From contig JACKDJ010000028.1 of assembly GCA_020633625.1 (NCBI GenBank), positions 1 through 50,920 of the forward strand: a stretch of 50,920 nucleotides of DNA. Direction: 5' to 3'. The notes beneath the pieces were generated by a model, which was not told the DNA's origin, ran no database searches, and worked only from the letters and a program-made list of their open reading frames with translations. Below, piece after piece: positions 16,203 through 25,635 of this stretch. The translations under genes were made by a program, and so were the position numbers. This DNA is from Myxococcales bacterium (lineage in GTDB: Bacteria; Myxococcota_A; Bradymonadia; REDH01). How positions within the stretch are numbered: the first letter of the stretch is position 1; every line of letters begins with the position of its first letter.

Positions 16203-17553
16203 CGGAGCCGCGGCCGATGTCGAGCTTGCGGAGGATGTACTCGAGGCTCTTGCGGTGCACGCCCGCGATGCGCGCCGCGGCCGACACGTTTCCGCCCGTC
16301 TGGCGAAGGAGCTGCGCCCAGTACTCGAGCTCGAACACCTCGACGAGGCGCGCCTTGGCGTCCTTGAACGGCACCGCGGTGTCGACGCCGGTCGCCCGCA
16401 TCAGCGCGGCGACCGCGTCGGCCGGGTCGCCGGTCGTCTCGGCGCGCACGGGCGCCTCGACGAAGCGGACGTCGGCGGCGGCCGACTCCGGCGACGACAG
16501 CGCGACGGCGCGCTCGACGAAGTTTCGGAGCTCGGCGACGTTGCCGGGCCAGCTGTGGCGGCGCAGCTTCTCCATCGTCGCGTAAGTCACGTTCAGCGAC
16601 GCGACGCCCGTCGAGCGGCGCGCCTGCTCGAGAAAGAACTCCACGATCAGCGGGATGTCTTCGGGCCGCTCGCGCAGCGGCGGGATGCGCACCTCGACGA
16701 CGGCGAGCTGGTAGTAGAGGTCGCTGCGGAACGCGCCACGGTGCGCCTCTTGCCGAAGCTGCGCCTCGCTGCCCGTGATGATTCGCGCGTCTAGCTGGAT
16801 GGTCCGGCCGGCGCGTCGGAGCTCTGCGCGGTCGAGGGTCCGCGACAGGCGTGCCTGCAGGTCCGGGGAGAGCTCTTGCGGCTCGACGAGATAGAGCGTT
16901 CCGCCGTTCGCCTGCTCGAGCGCGCCGGCCTGCGTGTCGTCGCCGAAGAGCTCGAGCTCCGCGTTCGCGGCCGACACGGCGCTGCAGTCCAGGACGACGA
17001 GCTCGGCGCCGCGCCGCCCGCTGTGGGCGTGGATGGCCTCGGCCGCCTGCTGCTTCCCGGACCCCGGGGGGCCGACGAGCAAAACGCGCACGTCGCGTGG
17101 CGCCACCCGCTCGAGCACCGCGAACGTCTCGCGCATCGCGGCAGAGCCGCCGACCAGCGAGCCGAAGCGCGTTCGCCCCGAGAGTAGGAGCTCGACCTCT
17201 TCGTCCGTCGTCTCGAAGCGGATCGTCGTGGCGCCGACGACGATCGACGCGCCGGAGCGCAGGAACGCGTCGCGGATTCGGAGGTCGCCAAGGCGCGTGC
17301 CGTTCTTCGAGTCGAGATCGACCAGGCGGTAGCCGGCGGCCTCGACGCGGACCTCGCAGTGCTTCCGCGAGACGGATGGGTCCTCGAGGACGACGTCGTT
17401 GTCGGGGCCCGTGCCGATCGTGACGACGCGGCTGCCGAAGATGCGGTGAGCGGTGGCGCGCGACGGCTCGTCGATCGTCAGCAAGAAGCGCCGCGCCTGC
17501 AGCGCCTCGGTGCGGTCGTCGAAGATGACGGTGCGGGTGATGTCGTGCGTCAC
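16195..17553 (-). CDS. FHA-domain sigma54-activator-like protein, degenerate AAA+ domain
   Basis: A 452-residue protein with three parts. An FHA domain (about 25-110, with DPSVSRKHCEV and SKNGTRLGD) would bind phosphothreonine. An AAA+ domain (about 125-345) and a Fis-type HTH at the C-terminus (GNVSAAARIAGVHRKSLEYIL) follow. The layout is that of a bacterial enhancer-binding protein. However, the GAFTGA loop that contacts sigma54 is absent (ELFGDDTQAGALEQ replaces it) and the Walker B Asp is lost (LYLVEP instead of LFLDE). Walker A is present as GPPGSGKQ. It probably cannot open sigma54 complexes by the usual route and may act as a phospho-dependent DNA-binding regulator. Start GTG at 17553 overlaps the stop of the upstream kinase (GTGA), a strong hint the two work together. 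Confidence 0.85.
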   Translation of the reverse strand: MTHDITRTVIFDDRTEALQARRFLLTIDEPSRATAHRIFGSRVVTIGTGPDNDVVLEDPSVSRKHCEVRVEAAGYRLVDLDSKNGTRLGDLRIRDAFLRSGASIVVGATTIRFETTDEEVELLLSGRTRFGSLVGGSAAMRETFAVLERVAPRDVRVLLVGPPGSGKQQAAEAIHAHSGRRGAELVVLDCSAVSAANAELELFGDDTQAGALEQANGGTLYLVEPQELSPDLQARLSRTLDRAELRRAGRTIQLDARIITGSEAQLRQEAHRGAFRSDLYYQLAVVEVRIPPLRERPEDIPLIVEFFLEQARRSTGVASLNVTYATMEKLRRHSWPGNVAELRNFVERAVALSSPESAAADVRFVEAPVRAETTGDPADAVAALMRATGVDTAVPFKDAKARLVEVFELEYWAQLLRQTGGNVSAAARIAGVHRKSLEYILRKLDIGRGSDG

Positions 17554-19583
17554 GGGGCCTCTGGGCCGGTCGGCCACGCCACCGTCACGGTCGTCTCGGC
17601 GTCGGCCGCTACGTCGACCGTGGTCGAGAACGCCGCGGCGACGTCTGGGTTCCGGACGACGACGCGGTGTGAGCCGGCGGCGAGGTCGAAGTTCGCGCGC
17701 AGGTCCGAGTTGCGACCGCGCGGAGCTCCGTCGATCTCGATGTCGCCCACCATCGGCGGCGCGACGAAGCGCACGACCAGAGTGCCGCGCGCGGCGGCCA
17801 CTTCGGCGTTGCTGGAGCCGTCAGTGACGGGCGTGCCGGCGCCGACGGGCGTGCCAGCGACGGGGCCCGTCGTCGGTGATGTCGGGCGGGCTGGGCGGGG
17901 CTCTCCGCGCGGGCTCGGGGAGGTCCCGTCCGGCGTGGCGGTGGCCTCTTCGGCCGCCGGCGGTCCGCCTCCTGTCGTCCGAGCCGTGGGGTCGACGGCG
18001 AGGCGGCGCGTGAAGATCCGGACGTCGGGCGCGAACGTCACGTTCTCTTCGATGGTCGCGTAGCCCTCGAGCTCCATGCGCACCCGGACCGGGACGCCGA
18101 CGGGCACGTCGATCGCGTTGCCCGCCGCCACCGAGACGTCGCCGACGGTCACGGTCGCGCCGGGTGGCACGCTGTGGAACTCGATGGGGCGATCGGCGGG
18201 GCGAAGCGCGGCCGACAGCTCGATCGGGCGGCCGCGGTGGACCTCGAACGGCTGCGACTCCGGCGCGTAGCCGTCGAGGCGCCAGGTGATCTCGTGTGCG
18301 CCGGGGGCGACGCGCGTGACGAGCGTGGTGACGCCGATCGGCTGCCCGTCGACGTAGACCGACGCGCCGTCGGGGTTCGAGGTGGCGGTCAGGCGCGCCG
18401 GCCATGGCCAGCTCGCCGCAATCGCGCCGAGCGCGAGGAGCAGGACGATGGCGAGCAGCACGGGCTGCGTGCGGCGGCGGCGACGAGGCGCAGCGGCGCG
18501 GGTCAGCGTGTGGTCGGGGACGACGGCCCGGCGGCCCGTCCGCGAGACGCTGGTCGGGAGGGGGGGGCGGCTCGCCGAGGACTCGGCGGCGTCGAGCTGC
18601 GCCAGGAGCAGGTCGTCGAGCGACCGGGCCCCCGAAGTCTGGCGCGCCGGCTGCGCCAGCTCGGCTTCGGCGACGAGCTGCGCGAGCTCGCCGCGCGCGT
18701 CGACCGGCGCGAACGGGCGAAGCGCACGCTCGAGCTCGCGCGCCGTCTCGGTGCGTGCGGCAGGGTCATGCGCGAGCGCGCGCTCGACGACCTCGCACAG
18801 GGCCGGGTCTGCGTCTGGCGCGAGCGCGGCGAGGGGCTCGAACACGCCGCGCTGGACGCTCGCGAGGGTCTCGACCTCGGACTCGCCCTTGAATGGGCGC
18901 TCCCCGGCGAGCATCTCGTAGAGCAGTACGCCGACGGAGAAGACGTCGCTCCTGGCGTCCGCGGCCTCACCCGCCGCCTGCTCCGGCGACATGTACGCGA
19001 GCTTGCCGCGGAGCTGGCCGGTGCGCGTCGCGTTGAGTCGGGAGCGCGCGGCGGCGATCCCGAAGTCGGCGAGCTTCACCTCGCCGGCGCGTGAGAGCAG
19101 GACGTTCGACGGCGAGATGTCTCGGTGGACGATCCCGAGCCGGCGGCCGCTCGCGTCGCAGCGCTCGTGCGCGTAGTCGAGCGCCGCGCAGAGCTCGGCC
19201 GCGACGTGGGCGGCGAGGGCGGGGGGCAGCGCGGCTCCGTCGCCGCTGCGAGCGCGGAGCAGGCGCCGCAGGTCGACCCCCTCGACGAGCTCCATGACGA
19301 GGAACAGCTCGTCTTCGTGGTCGGCGAGGTCGAACACCTGGACGATGTTCGCGTGGTTGAGCGAGGCCGCGATGCGGGCCTCGTCGAGAAAGCGCGTCAC
19401 CGTCTCGGGGTCGTCGCGCAGGTGGTCGAGGACGCGCTTGATGACGACGGGGCGCGTCCAGCCTCGGGCGCCGACGATGCGTCCGACGGCGACCTCGCCC
19501 ATGCCGCCGCGCGCGAGCGTGCGCTCGATGGAGTAGCGGCCGAGCGATCGGCTCGGCGTGCCGCTGGCCCCGACCTCGTTCAC
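17550..19583 (-). CDS. membrane Ser/Thr protein kinase with PEGA domains
   Basis: A 677-residue Hanks-type kinase. The kinase domain runs from about residue 17 to 285: GGMGEVAVG glycine loop, VVIK lysine, HRDISPSN catalytic loop near 153, KLADFG, and GKLAYMSPEQ activation segment. A single transmembrane helix after an Arg-rich stop-transfer stretch (about 372-392) leads to two PEGA domains and a third beta-domain outside the membrane. The extracytoplasmic part would sense a cell-envelope signal. All catalytic residues are present, so it should be active. GTG at 19583 overlaps the stop of the amidohydrolase gene, and its own stop overlaps the start of the FHA regulator, which is the natural candidate for its phosphothreonine target. 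Confidence 0.92.
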   Translation of the reverse strand: MNEVGASGTPSRSLGRYSIERTLARGGMGEVAVGRIVGARGWTRPVVIKRVLDHLRDDPETVTRFLDEARIAASLNHANIVQVFDLADHEDELFLVMELVEGVDLRRLLRARSGDGAALPPALAAHVAAELCAALDYAHERCDASGRRLGIVHRDISPSNVLLSRAGEVKLADFGIAAARSRLNATRTGQLRGKLAYMSPEQAAGEAADARSDVFSVGVLLYEMLAGERPFKGESEVETLASVQRGVFEPLAALAPDADPALCEVVERALAHDPAARTETARELERALRPFAPVDARGELAQLVAEAELAQPARQTSGARSLDDLLLAQLDAAESSASRPPLPTSVSRTGRRAVVPDHTLTRAAAPRRRRRTQPVLLAIVLLLALGAIAASWPWPARLTATSNPDGASVYVDGQPIGVTTLVTRVAPGAHEITWRLDGYAPESQPFEVHRGRPIELSAALRPADRPIEFHSVPPGATVTVGDVSVAAGNAIDVPVGVPVRVRMELEGYATIEENVTFAPDVRIFTRRLAVDPTARTTGGGPPAAEEATATPDGTSPSPRGEPRPARPTSPTTGPVAGTPVGAGTPVTDGSSNAEVAAARGTLVVRFVAPPMVGDIEIDGAPRGRNSDLRANFDLAAGSHRVVVRNPDVAAAFSTTVDVAADAETTVTVAWPTGPEAP

Positions 19584-21346
19584 GCCGCCGGTCGGCTGGG
19601 CCGCGCGATGCGTCCGGGGCGAGCGCCGGTCAGGGCGTCGTCGCGAAGGGTGATCTCGCCTGCGACGATCGTCGCACGGTACCCGCGTGCGCGCTGCACG
19701 AAGCGGCGACCCCCTGCGGGCAGATCGTGCGCCAGCTTGGGCAGCTCGAGGGTCAGGGCCGCGTGGTCGATGACGTTCACGTCGGCGCGCAGGCCCGGGC
19801 GCAGCTCGCCTCGGTCGTGCAGCGACGCGAAGACGGCGCCGTCGCGGGTCAACATCTGGACCGCGCGCTCGAGGGGGATCGCGTCGCGCTTTCGGTCGCG
19901 CGTCCAGTGCGAGAGCAGGAAGGTCGGGAAGCTCGCGTCGCAGATCGTCCCGACGTGCGCGCCGCCGTCGCTCAGGCCGGGCAGGGCGGCCGGGTGCGTC
20001 AGCATCGCGTGGACGGTGTCGAGGTTCTGGTCGATGTAGTTGAAGATCGGGAAGTAGAGCAGCCGCTCCCCACCGTCTTCGAGCAGCGCGTCGTACAGGA
20101 CCTCGAGCGTGGTCCGTCCGGTCGCGAACGCCTCGGCGAGCAGGGAGGTGTCGGGCGCAGGCTCGTAGTCGAATCCGGGCGTGAGGCGGTAGAGGCGCAT
20201 CGCGACGAAGTCGAGGTTCGCGAGCAGCTCGTCGGCGAGCGGCGGGATCGCGCTCCCATCGCCGGCGATCGGCTCGCTCCGCTCCGACAGCATGGCCGCG
20301 CGAACGGCCGGGTCGCGCAGGATCGCGACGCGCTCGGCGAGCGGCAGGTGCGCCACGCGCTTGTACGACGGGAAGCCGACGAACGGGTGGAACGTGGCCT
20401 CGAGCCCGAGGATCACGCCGATCCCGCGCGGCGCAACCTGGACACGCATGTCGAGGCCGGCGGCGCGGGCCCGGTCGACGCGGTCGAGGATCTTCCTCCA
20501 CTGCGCCGTGTCGCGCGTGCGCTGCATCAGCGAGACGCTCGTGCCGTGCGTCGGCGCGGCGGCCGCCATGGCCTCGATGACGTCGAACTCGGGGTCGAAG
20601 CGGTCGGGCGACGTCGCCATGTCGAAGTCGCTGACCGCGTGCAGGATGCCGAAGTCGAGCCCGTCGAACGCGGCTGCGATCCCGGCGAGCTCGCGGGCGG
20701 TAGCCTCGGACGCCGGCGTGGGCGCCCCGTCGACGTTGCGGTGGTTGTCGGTCCGGCCGGTCGTGAACCCGACCGCCCCCGCCTCGAGCGCCTCGCGGAC
20801 GATCGCGCGCATCGCGGCGATGTCGTCGTCAGAGGCGACCTCGTTGGCGACGGCCCGGTCGCCCATGACGAAGACGCGCAGGGCGTCGTGGGGGACCTGC
20901 ACCGCGACGTCGAGCGTGCGCGGCATCGCCTCGAGGGCCGCGATGTACTCGGGCACCGTCTCCCAGCGCCAGCGGATCCCCTCCGACAGCGCGGACCCGG
21001 GGATGTCCTCGACGCCTTGCATCAGGTCGATGAGGCGGTCGCGGTCCTCGACGCGGCACGGGGCGAACCCGACGCCGCACGAACCCATCAGGGCCGTCGT
21101 GACGCCGTGGTAGCACGACGGCGCGAGTTCCGGGTCCCACGACACCTGGCCATCGTAGTGCGTGTGCAGGTCGACGAACCCGGGGGTGACGATGCAGCCG
21201 GTGGCATCCACCTCTTCGTCGGCGGTGCCGCCGACGGTGCCAACCGCGGCGATCTTGCCGCCGGCGATCGCGACATCACCGCGATACGGTGCGCCGCCGG
21301 AGCCATCGACGATGGTTCCGCCGCGGATGATCAGTTCGTATCGCAT
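19580..21346 (-). CDS. D-aminoacylase-like amidohydrolase
   Basis: A 588-residue metal-dependent amidohydrolase of the N-acyl-D-amino-acid deacylase type. The N-terminal beta-strand RGGTIVDGSGGAP and TPGFVDLHTHYDGQ with the HxH metal pair are clear, GSCGVGFAPC follows (the Cys-containing loop of D-aminoacylases), and the C-terminal Asp is in GLSDGGAHVG. The long length fits the group. It could remove acyl groups from D-amino acids or act on a related amide such as a dipeptide or hydantoin; the substrate is not readable. It is the first gene of the minus run and lies divergent from the GspE-like operon across 119 bp. Why it is coupled to a kinase gene is unclear. Confidence 0.85.
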   Translation of the reverse strand: MRYELIIRGGTIVDGSGGAPYRGDVAIAGGKIAAVGTVGGTADEEVDATGCIVTPGFVDLHTHYDGQVSWDPELAPSCYHGVTTALMGSCGVGFAPCRVEDRDRLIDLMQGVEDIPGSALSEGIRWRWETVPEYIAALEAMPRTLDVAVQVPHDALRVFVMGDRAVANEVASDDDIAAMRAIVREALEAGAVGFTTGRTDNHRNVDGAPTPASEATARELAGIAAAFDGLDFGILHAVSDFDMATSPDRFDPEFDVIEAMAAAAPTHGTSVSLMQRTRDTAQWRKILDRVDRARAAGLDMRVQVAPRGIGVILGLEATFHPFVGFPSYKRVAHLPLAERVAILRDPAVRAAMLSERSEPIAGDGSAIPPLADELLANLDFVAMRLYRLTPGFDYEPAPDTSLLAEAFATGRTTLEVLYDALLEDGGERLLYFPIFNYIDQNLDTVHAMLTHPAALPGLSDGGAHVGTICDASFPTFLLSHWTRDRKRDAIPLERAVQMLTRDGAVFASLHDRGELRPGLRADVNVIDHAALTLELPKLAHDLPAGGRRFVQRARGYRATIVAGEITLRDDALTGARPGRIARPSRPAA

Positions 21347-21465
21347 GCGCAGCCCCGAACGAAGGTGGCTGGATCAAAGCAGAGCCGCCGCGAATCGGCA
21401 ACGGCGCCGCGCCTACCCGGCTCCCGAACGTTGCGGCGCCTCGGGTGGCCGAATACTGTGCCCGC

Positions 21466-23286
21466 ATGGCGGCACCAATGCTCTCGAGAGACTATACCGT
21501 CGACTACTTGGCCGGGATCCTCGTCCGCGACGGGCTCCTGACCGAGCGCCAGCGCGCCGATGTCGCCCGCCACGAAGACGCGCTCCGAAAGAAGCTCGTG
21601 CGTCGTCGCGTCGCCGAGATCCAGGCTCGGCGCACGGCGCAGGCCGAGGTGTCGCCGGTCGACGTCATCCTCTCGGCCGGCTTCGCGATGCCCGACGGCA
21701 AGCTGCTCGGCGAGGACCGCGTCATGCAGTCGCTCGCCGCGGCGACTGGGCTCGCCTACATGAAGCTCGACCCGCTCAAGCTCGACGAGCGGCTCATCAC
21801 CGAGACGATGAGCCGCCCATTTGCCCGTCGGCACGTCTGTCTGCCCGTCCGAAAGGGCGAGGACGGCGTCGTCACGTTCGCGATCGACAACCCGTTCGAC
21901 GCCGAGCTGAAGGAGAGCCTGCGGCGGCTCGTGCCAGGCCTCGAGTTCGTCCTCTCGTCGAAGACCGACATCTTGCGCGTCATCACCGACGTGTACGGCT
22001 TTCGAAAGGCGGTCATCGCGGCCGAGGCGAAGATCTCGACCGGAGTCGAGATCGGGAACCTCGAGCAGCTGGTGCGGCTCAGCGAAGTCGACGACCTCGA
22101 GGCGACCGACAAGCACGTCGTGTCGGCCGTCGAGTTCCTGCTCCGCTACGCCTTCGACCAGCGGGCAAGCGACATCCACATCGAGCCGAAGCGCGAAGAG
22201 GCCGTCGTGCGGCTGCGCATCGACGGCGTTCTGCACACGATCTACCGGATGCCGATCGTCGTGCACCGCGCCATCGTCTCGCGCCTCAAGACGCTCGCCC
22301 GCATGGACATCAGCGAGCGCCGGCGCCCGCAAGACGGGCGCGTGAAGACCTCGGCGAGCGACGGCCGCGAGACCGAGCTGCGCGTGTCGTCCGTCCCCGT
22401 CGCGTTCGGCGAGAAGCTCGTCCTTCGCGTCTTCGACCCGCAGACCCTGCTCCTCGACCTCGAGCAGCTCGGCTTCTTCGAGTCCGAGCTCGGCGCGTGG
22501 AACGACTTCTCGAGCCGAAGCCACGGCCTCGTGCTGATCACCGGCCCAACCGGCAGCGGCAAGACGACGACCCTCTACTCGACGCTGCGCATGATCACCT
22601 CGCCCGAGGTGAACGTGACGACCATCGAGGACCCGATCGAGCTCGTCAGCGAGGCGTTCAACCAGATCCTCGTCCAGCCCAAGATCGGCGTGACGTTCGC
22701 CGCCGCGCTGCGCAACGTCCTGCGGCAGGACCCGGACGTCATCATGGTCGGCGAGATCCGCGACGCCGAGACGGCCGAGATGGCCGTGCAGGCCGCGCTG
22801 ACCGGGCACCTGGTGTTCTCGACGCTCCACACCAACGACGCGCCCAGCGCAGTGACACGGCTCCAAGACCTCGGCGTTCCGAACTTCCTCATCGCGTCGA
22901 CGCTCGTCGGCGTCATGGCGCAGCGCCTCGTCCGGAAGATCTGCGAGCACTGCAAGAAGCCGACGTCGCTCACGCCCGCGCAGGCCGGAGTGCTCGGCAT
23001 CGCCGTGCCCGCCGGCTCGTCGCGCAGCCTCCCGATCTGGTACGGCGAGGGCTGCAGCCACTGCCGCAACACCGGGTTCTACGGCCGAACGGGCGTGTTC
23101 GAGGTGATGACCGTCGACGCCGGCATCCAGCGCCTGATCGCCGCGGGCGCGCCCGCAGACGAGCTACGCCGCGAGGCCGTCGCCAACGGCATGGTGACGC
23201 TTCGTGACGCCGGCATCCGCAAGCTCGCGCTCGGACTAAGCAGCTTCGACGAGATCGTGCGCACGCTCGCCGACCAGGGGCTCTGA
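21466..23286 (+). CDS. GspE/PilB-type secretion or pilus assembly ATPase
   Basis: A 606-residue type II/IV secretion ATPase. It has an N-terminal MshEN/N1-like region, then the core with GPTGSGKTTTLYSTL (Walker A), VTTIEDPIE (Asp box), DVIMVGEIRDAETAEMA (Walker B) and TGHLVFSTLHTND (His box). The tetracysteine zinc site CEHC...CSHC of this family is present. ATG at 21466 is used; ATG at 21478 is possible. The stop TGA overlaps the next start (TGATG). No other type II or type IV pilus component (GspF/PilC, PilM, pilin) is in the window, so this is an orphan ATPase with two unusual partners, and its machine is not clear. Confidence 0.9.
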   Translation: MAAPMLSRDYTVDYLAGILVRDGLLTERQRADVARHEDALRKKLVRRRVAEIQARRTAQAEVSPVDVILSAGFAMPDGKLLGEDRVMQSLAAATGLAYMKLDPLKLDERLITETMSRPFARRHVCLPVRKGEDGVVTFAIDNPFDAELKESLRRLVPGLEFVLSSKTDILRVITDVYGFRKAVIAAEAKISTGVEIGNLEQLVRLSEVDDLEATDKHVVSAVEFLLRYAFDQRASDIHIEPKREEAVVRLRIDGVLHTIYRMPIVVHRAIVSRLKTLARMDISERRRPQDGRVKTSASDGRETELRVSSVPVAFGEKLVLRVFDPQTLLLDLEQLGFFESELGAWNDFSSRSHGLVLITGPTGSGKTTTLYSTLRMITSPEVNVTTIEDPIELVSEAFNQILVQPKIGVTFAAALRNVLRQDPDVIMVGEIRDAETAEMAVQAALTGHLVFSTLHTNDAPSAVTRLQDLGVPNFLIASTLVGVMAQRLVRKICEHCKKPTSLTPAQAGVLGIAVPAGSSRSLPIWYGEGCSHCRNTGFYGRTGVFEVMTVDAGIQRLIAAGAPADELRREAVANGMVTLRDAGIRKLALGLSSFDEIVRTLADQGL

Positions 23287-24746
23287 TGCAGGCCTTCACC
23301 GAGCGCCTCGCGGCGATCCTCGGCTCGCCGACGCCGTTCCTCTTCCTCGACACGTTCGAGGAGGAGCGGGCCGCCAGCGTCCTCCGTCAGGTCGCGGGAT
23401 CGGTCCAGAGGACCGTCGCCGAGTGGCACGCCGACGTCGGTGGCGCCGAGCGGGAGCTCGACCAGGCCTTCGCCGGGCTTGGAGCCGAACGGCGCGTACT
23501 CCACGTCTTCTGGGACGCCCACCCCTACCTCGACGCGCCGCGCCGAGTCCGCGCCCTCAGGTCGGCGGCCGGTCGCCTGATGGCGAGCGAGTCGGTGGCG
23601 GTCTTCGTCAGCCCCCGCGCGTCGGCCCCCGCCGACCTCGCAAGAGACGCCGTCACGCTCGCGCTGCCGCTCCCGCCGCGCGCAGAGCTCGAGGCGATCG
23701 CGCGCCGCGCCGTCCCGGCCGGCGCTCCGGTCGACCCGGCACGTCTCGCGACCGCGGCGGTCGGATTGACGGCCCGTGAGGCGCTGCGCGCGTTTCGCCA
23801 GGCCGCGGCGATCCGGGCGACCGACGACCGCGCGCAGGCGGCGTGGGAGGCGGCCGTGGTCGCCGAGAAGAAGCGGCTCGTCGCGACCGCCTCGGCGCTC
23901 GAGTTCTTCGAGATCTCGTCCGACCTCGATGACGTCGGCGGGCTCGACGAGCTCAAGCGGTGGGTGCACGAGCGGCGCCTCGCGTTCTCGGACGACGCGC
24001 GGCGCTTCGGTCTGCCGCTCCCTCGCGGCCTGCTGCTCCTCGGCGTTCAGGGGTGCGGCAAGTCGCTCGCGGCCAAGTCGCTCGCGGCGTTCTGGGGCCT
24101 GCCGCTGCTGAGGCTCGACGTCGGCGCGCTGTTCAACGGCGACGTGCCCCCCGAGCCGGCCCTGCGAGCCGCGACGCAGGCCGCAGAGGCGATGTCGCCC
24201 TGTGTGCTGTGGGTCGACGAGATCGAGAAGGGGTTCCCCGCCGGCGACTCCGACACCGCGCGGCTGCTCGGCTCGCTGCTGACGTGGCTCCAAGAGAAGC
24301 AGCACCCGGTCTTCTTCGTCGCGACAGCGAACTCGGTCGACACGCTGCCACCCGAGCTGCTGCGCCGCGGCCGCTTCGACGAGCTGTTCTTCGTCGACCT
24401 GCCCGACGCCGAGGGAAGGCGCCAGGTGCTGAACATCCACCTGGAACGTCGCCGCCGCGACCCCGCGGCGTTCGACACGGCCGAGCTCGCGCGCATCACC
24501 GCGAACTTCTCTGGCGCCGAGCTCGAACAGCTCGTGGTGGCCGCGCTCTACACGGCGTTCGGCGCGGGTCGCGAGCTGACGCAGTCCGACCTCGTCGACG
24601 CCGCGCGCGCGCTGGTGCCGCTGTTCACGCTCCGCGAGGTCGAGATCAAGGCGCTCCGGACGTGGGCCCGCGACCGCGCGCGACCCGCCGGCACCGACCG
24701 GAGCCTGCTGGACCTGTTCGGCGGCAACCAAACGACGCCGCGATGA
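23286..24746 (+). CDS. AAA+ ATPase resembling Ycf46
   Basis: A 486-residue AAA+ protein. After an N-terminal domain of about 210 residues the core begins with DLDDVGGLDELKRWVHERR and RGLLLLGVQGCGKSLAAKSL (Walker A), then CVLWVDEIEKGF (Walker B) and an arginine-finger region PPELLRRGRFDELFFVDLP. This layout matches the Ycf46-type group of bacterial and plastid AAA proteins, whose role is not well defined. All catalytic residues are present. It begins on the last base of the GspE-like gene and overlaps the next gene by ATGA, so the three are translationally coupled. It may help assemble or dismantle a complex used with the GspE-like ATPase. Confidence 0.8.
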   Translation: MQAFTERLAAILGSPTPFLFLDTFEEERAASVLRQVAGSVQRTVAEWHADVGGAERELDQAFAGLGAERRVLHVFWDAHPYLDAPRRVRALRSAAGRLMASESVAVFVSPRASAPADLARDAVTLALPLPPRAELEAIARRAVPAGAPVDPARLATAAVGLTAREALRAFRQAAAIRATDDRAQAAWEAAVVAEKKRLVATASALEFFEISSDLDDVGGLDELKRWVHERRLAFSDDARRFGLPLPRGLLLLGVQGCGKSLAAKSLAAFWGLPLLRLDVGALFNGDVPPEPALRAATQAAEAMSPCVLWVDEIEKGFPAGDSDTARLLGSLLTWLQEKQHPVFFVATANSVDTLPPELLRRGRFDELFFVDLPDAEGRRQVLNIHLERRRRDPAAFDTAELARITANFSGAELEQLVVAALYTAFGAGRELTQSDLVDAARALVPLFTLREVEIKALRTWARDRARPAGTDRSLLDLFGGNQTTPR

Positions 24747-25459
24747 CCGAGAACGACGTGGGTAGCGCAGCGGGAGCTGCCGCAGAAGACGAGCTAGCCG
24801 TCGACGGCAATGGCGACCGAGGCGGGCGCTGGATCCCCGTGGCCATCGCCGCCGCCGCGATCGGCGCGGTCGTCGGTGCGCCGTGGGCGCTCGGGTTCGG
24901 CCCGGCCGGAGCGCGGATCTTCACGAGCCACGAGATCCCCGTCCACATCCTCAACCTCTCGGGCCAAGACGTCGACATCGAGCTCGCCTTCACTTCGCCG
25001 AAGCGCGTGACCGCCGGCACCCTCGAGACGCTCGAGACGCTGAGCGGCGGGGCGACCCTCGTTACCCGATCGCCGGACGGCGCGGTCGTCGAGGAGCTCG
25101 AGATCGAGGCCGACGGGCCCGTCTTCTACAACGTCGGCGGCGGGACCTGCTTCGCCGTGTTCGACCTCTCCGAGTTCTATGGCGACGACGAGCGCGGTGG
25201 AGATCTGCGCGTCGTCGCGAGGCTCGACGAGTCGACGCGGCTCTACGCGTTCGACGCCGAGACCGTCGTTCTGCCGCGCGGGGTCGCGCCAGCCGCCGCG
25301 CGCGGCAAGGTGCAGTGGATCGAGCCCGTCGGGTGCAATCTGCTCGAGCTCGACGAGGAGCCCGCGCTGATCGCGCAGAACCTGATGCGGCTGCGCGAGC
25401 GCCGAGAGAGGCGCGACGAGGAGCTGCGGCGCGTGCGCGAGGCGGCGAACCAAGAGTAG
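24743..25459 (+). CDS. single-pass membrane protein, unknown
   Basis: A 238-residue protein with an acidic N-terminal segment, one transmembrane helix (about 28-51, WIPVAIAAAAIGAVVGAPWA) and a soluble beta-rich domain of about 150 residues, ending in a charged Arg/Glu-rich tail. No family is recognised. The C-terminal domain is probably outside the membrane because positive residues precede the helix. Its start overlaps the AAA+ stop (ATGA), placing it in the same operon as the two ATPases. It may be a membrane anchor for them, which is inference. Confidence 0.7.
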   Translation: MTENDVGSAAGAAAEDELAVDGNGDRGGRWIPVAIAAAAIGAVVGAPWALGFGPAGARIFTSHEIPVHILNLSGQDVDIELAFTSPKRVTAGTLETLETLSGGATLVTRSPDGAVVEELEIEADGPVFYNVGGGTCFAVFDLSEFYGDDERGGDLRVVARLDESTRLYAFDAETVVLPRGVAPAAARGKVQWIEPVGCNLLELDEEPALIAQNLMRLRERRERRDEELRRVREAANQE

Positions 25460-25635
25460 GCCGCGCCGCGACGGCCGCCGCGATGCGCAACTCTGCGCCG
25501 AAGGTGCGCGCGAGTTGTCATGGCGCCGGTCCGCATGTCGAGATTCGCCCGCCGTGGTCGCTGACAGACCCTAGTCCGCTGTAGGAAGCGCGCATCCGTT
25601 CGCGTACACTTCGGGCGAACCTTCGGAGCGTGTGC

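Noticed and set aside
16195..17553. Active sigma54 activator for the promoter at 7579
   Set aside because: Absence of GAFTGA and of the Walker B Asp makes direct activation unlikely. The true activator is probably elsewhere.
19727..21541. Long plus-strand reading frame opposite the amidohydrolase gene
   Set aside because: It is the Arg/Val-rich shadow of a well-supported minus-strand gene in GC-rich DNA, with no domain and no ribosome site.
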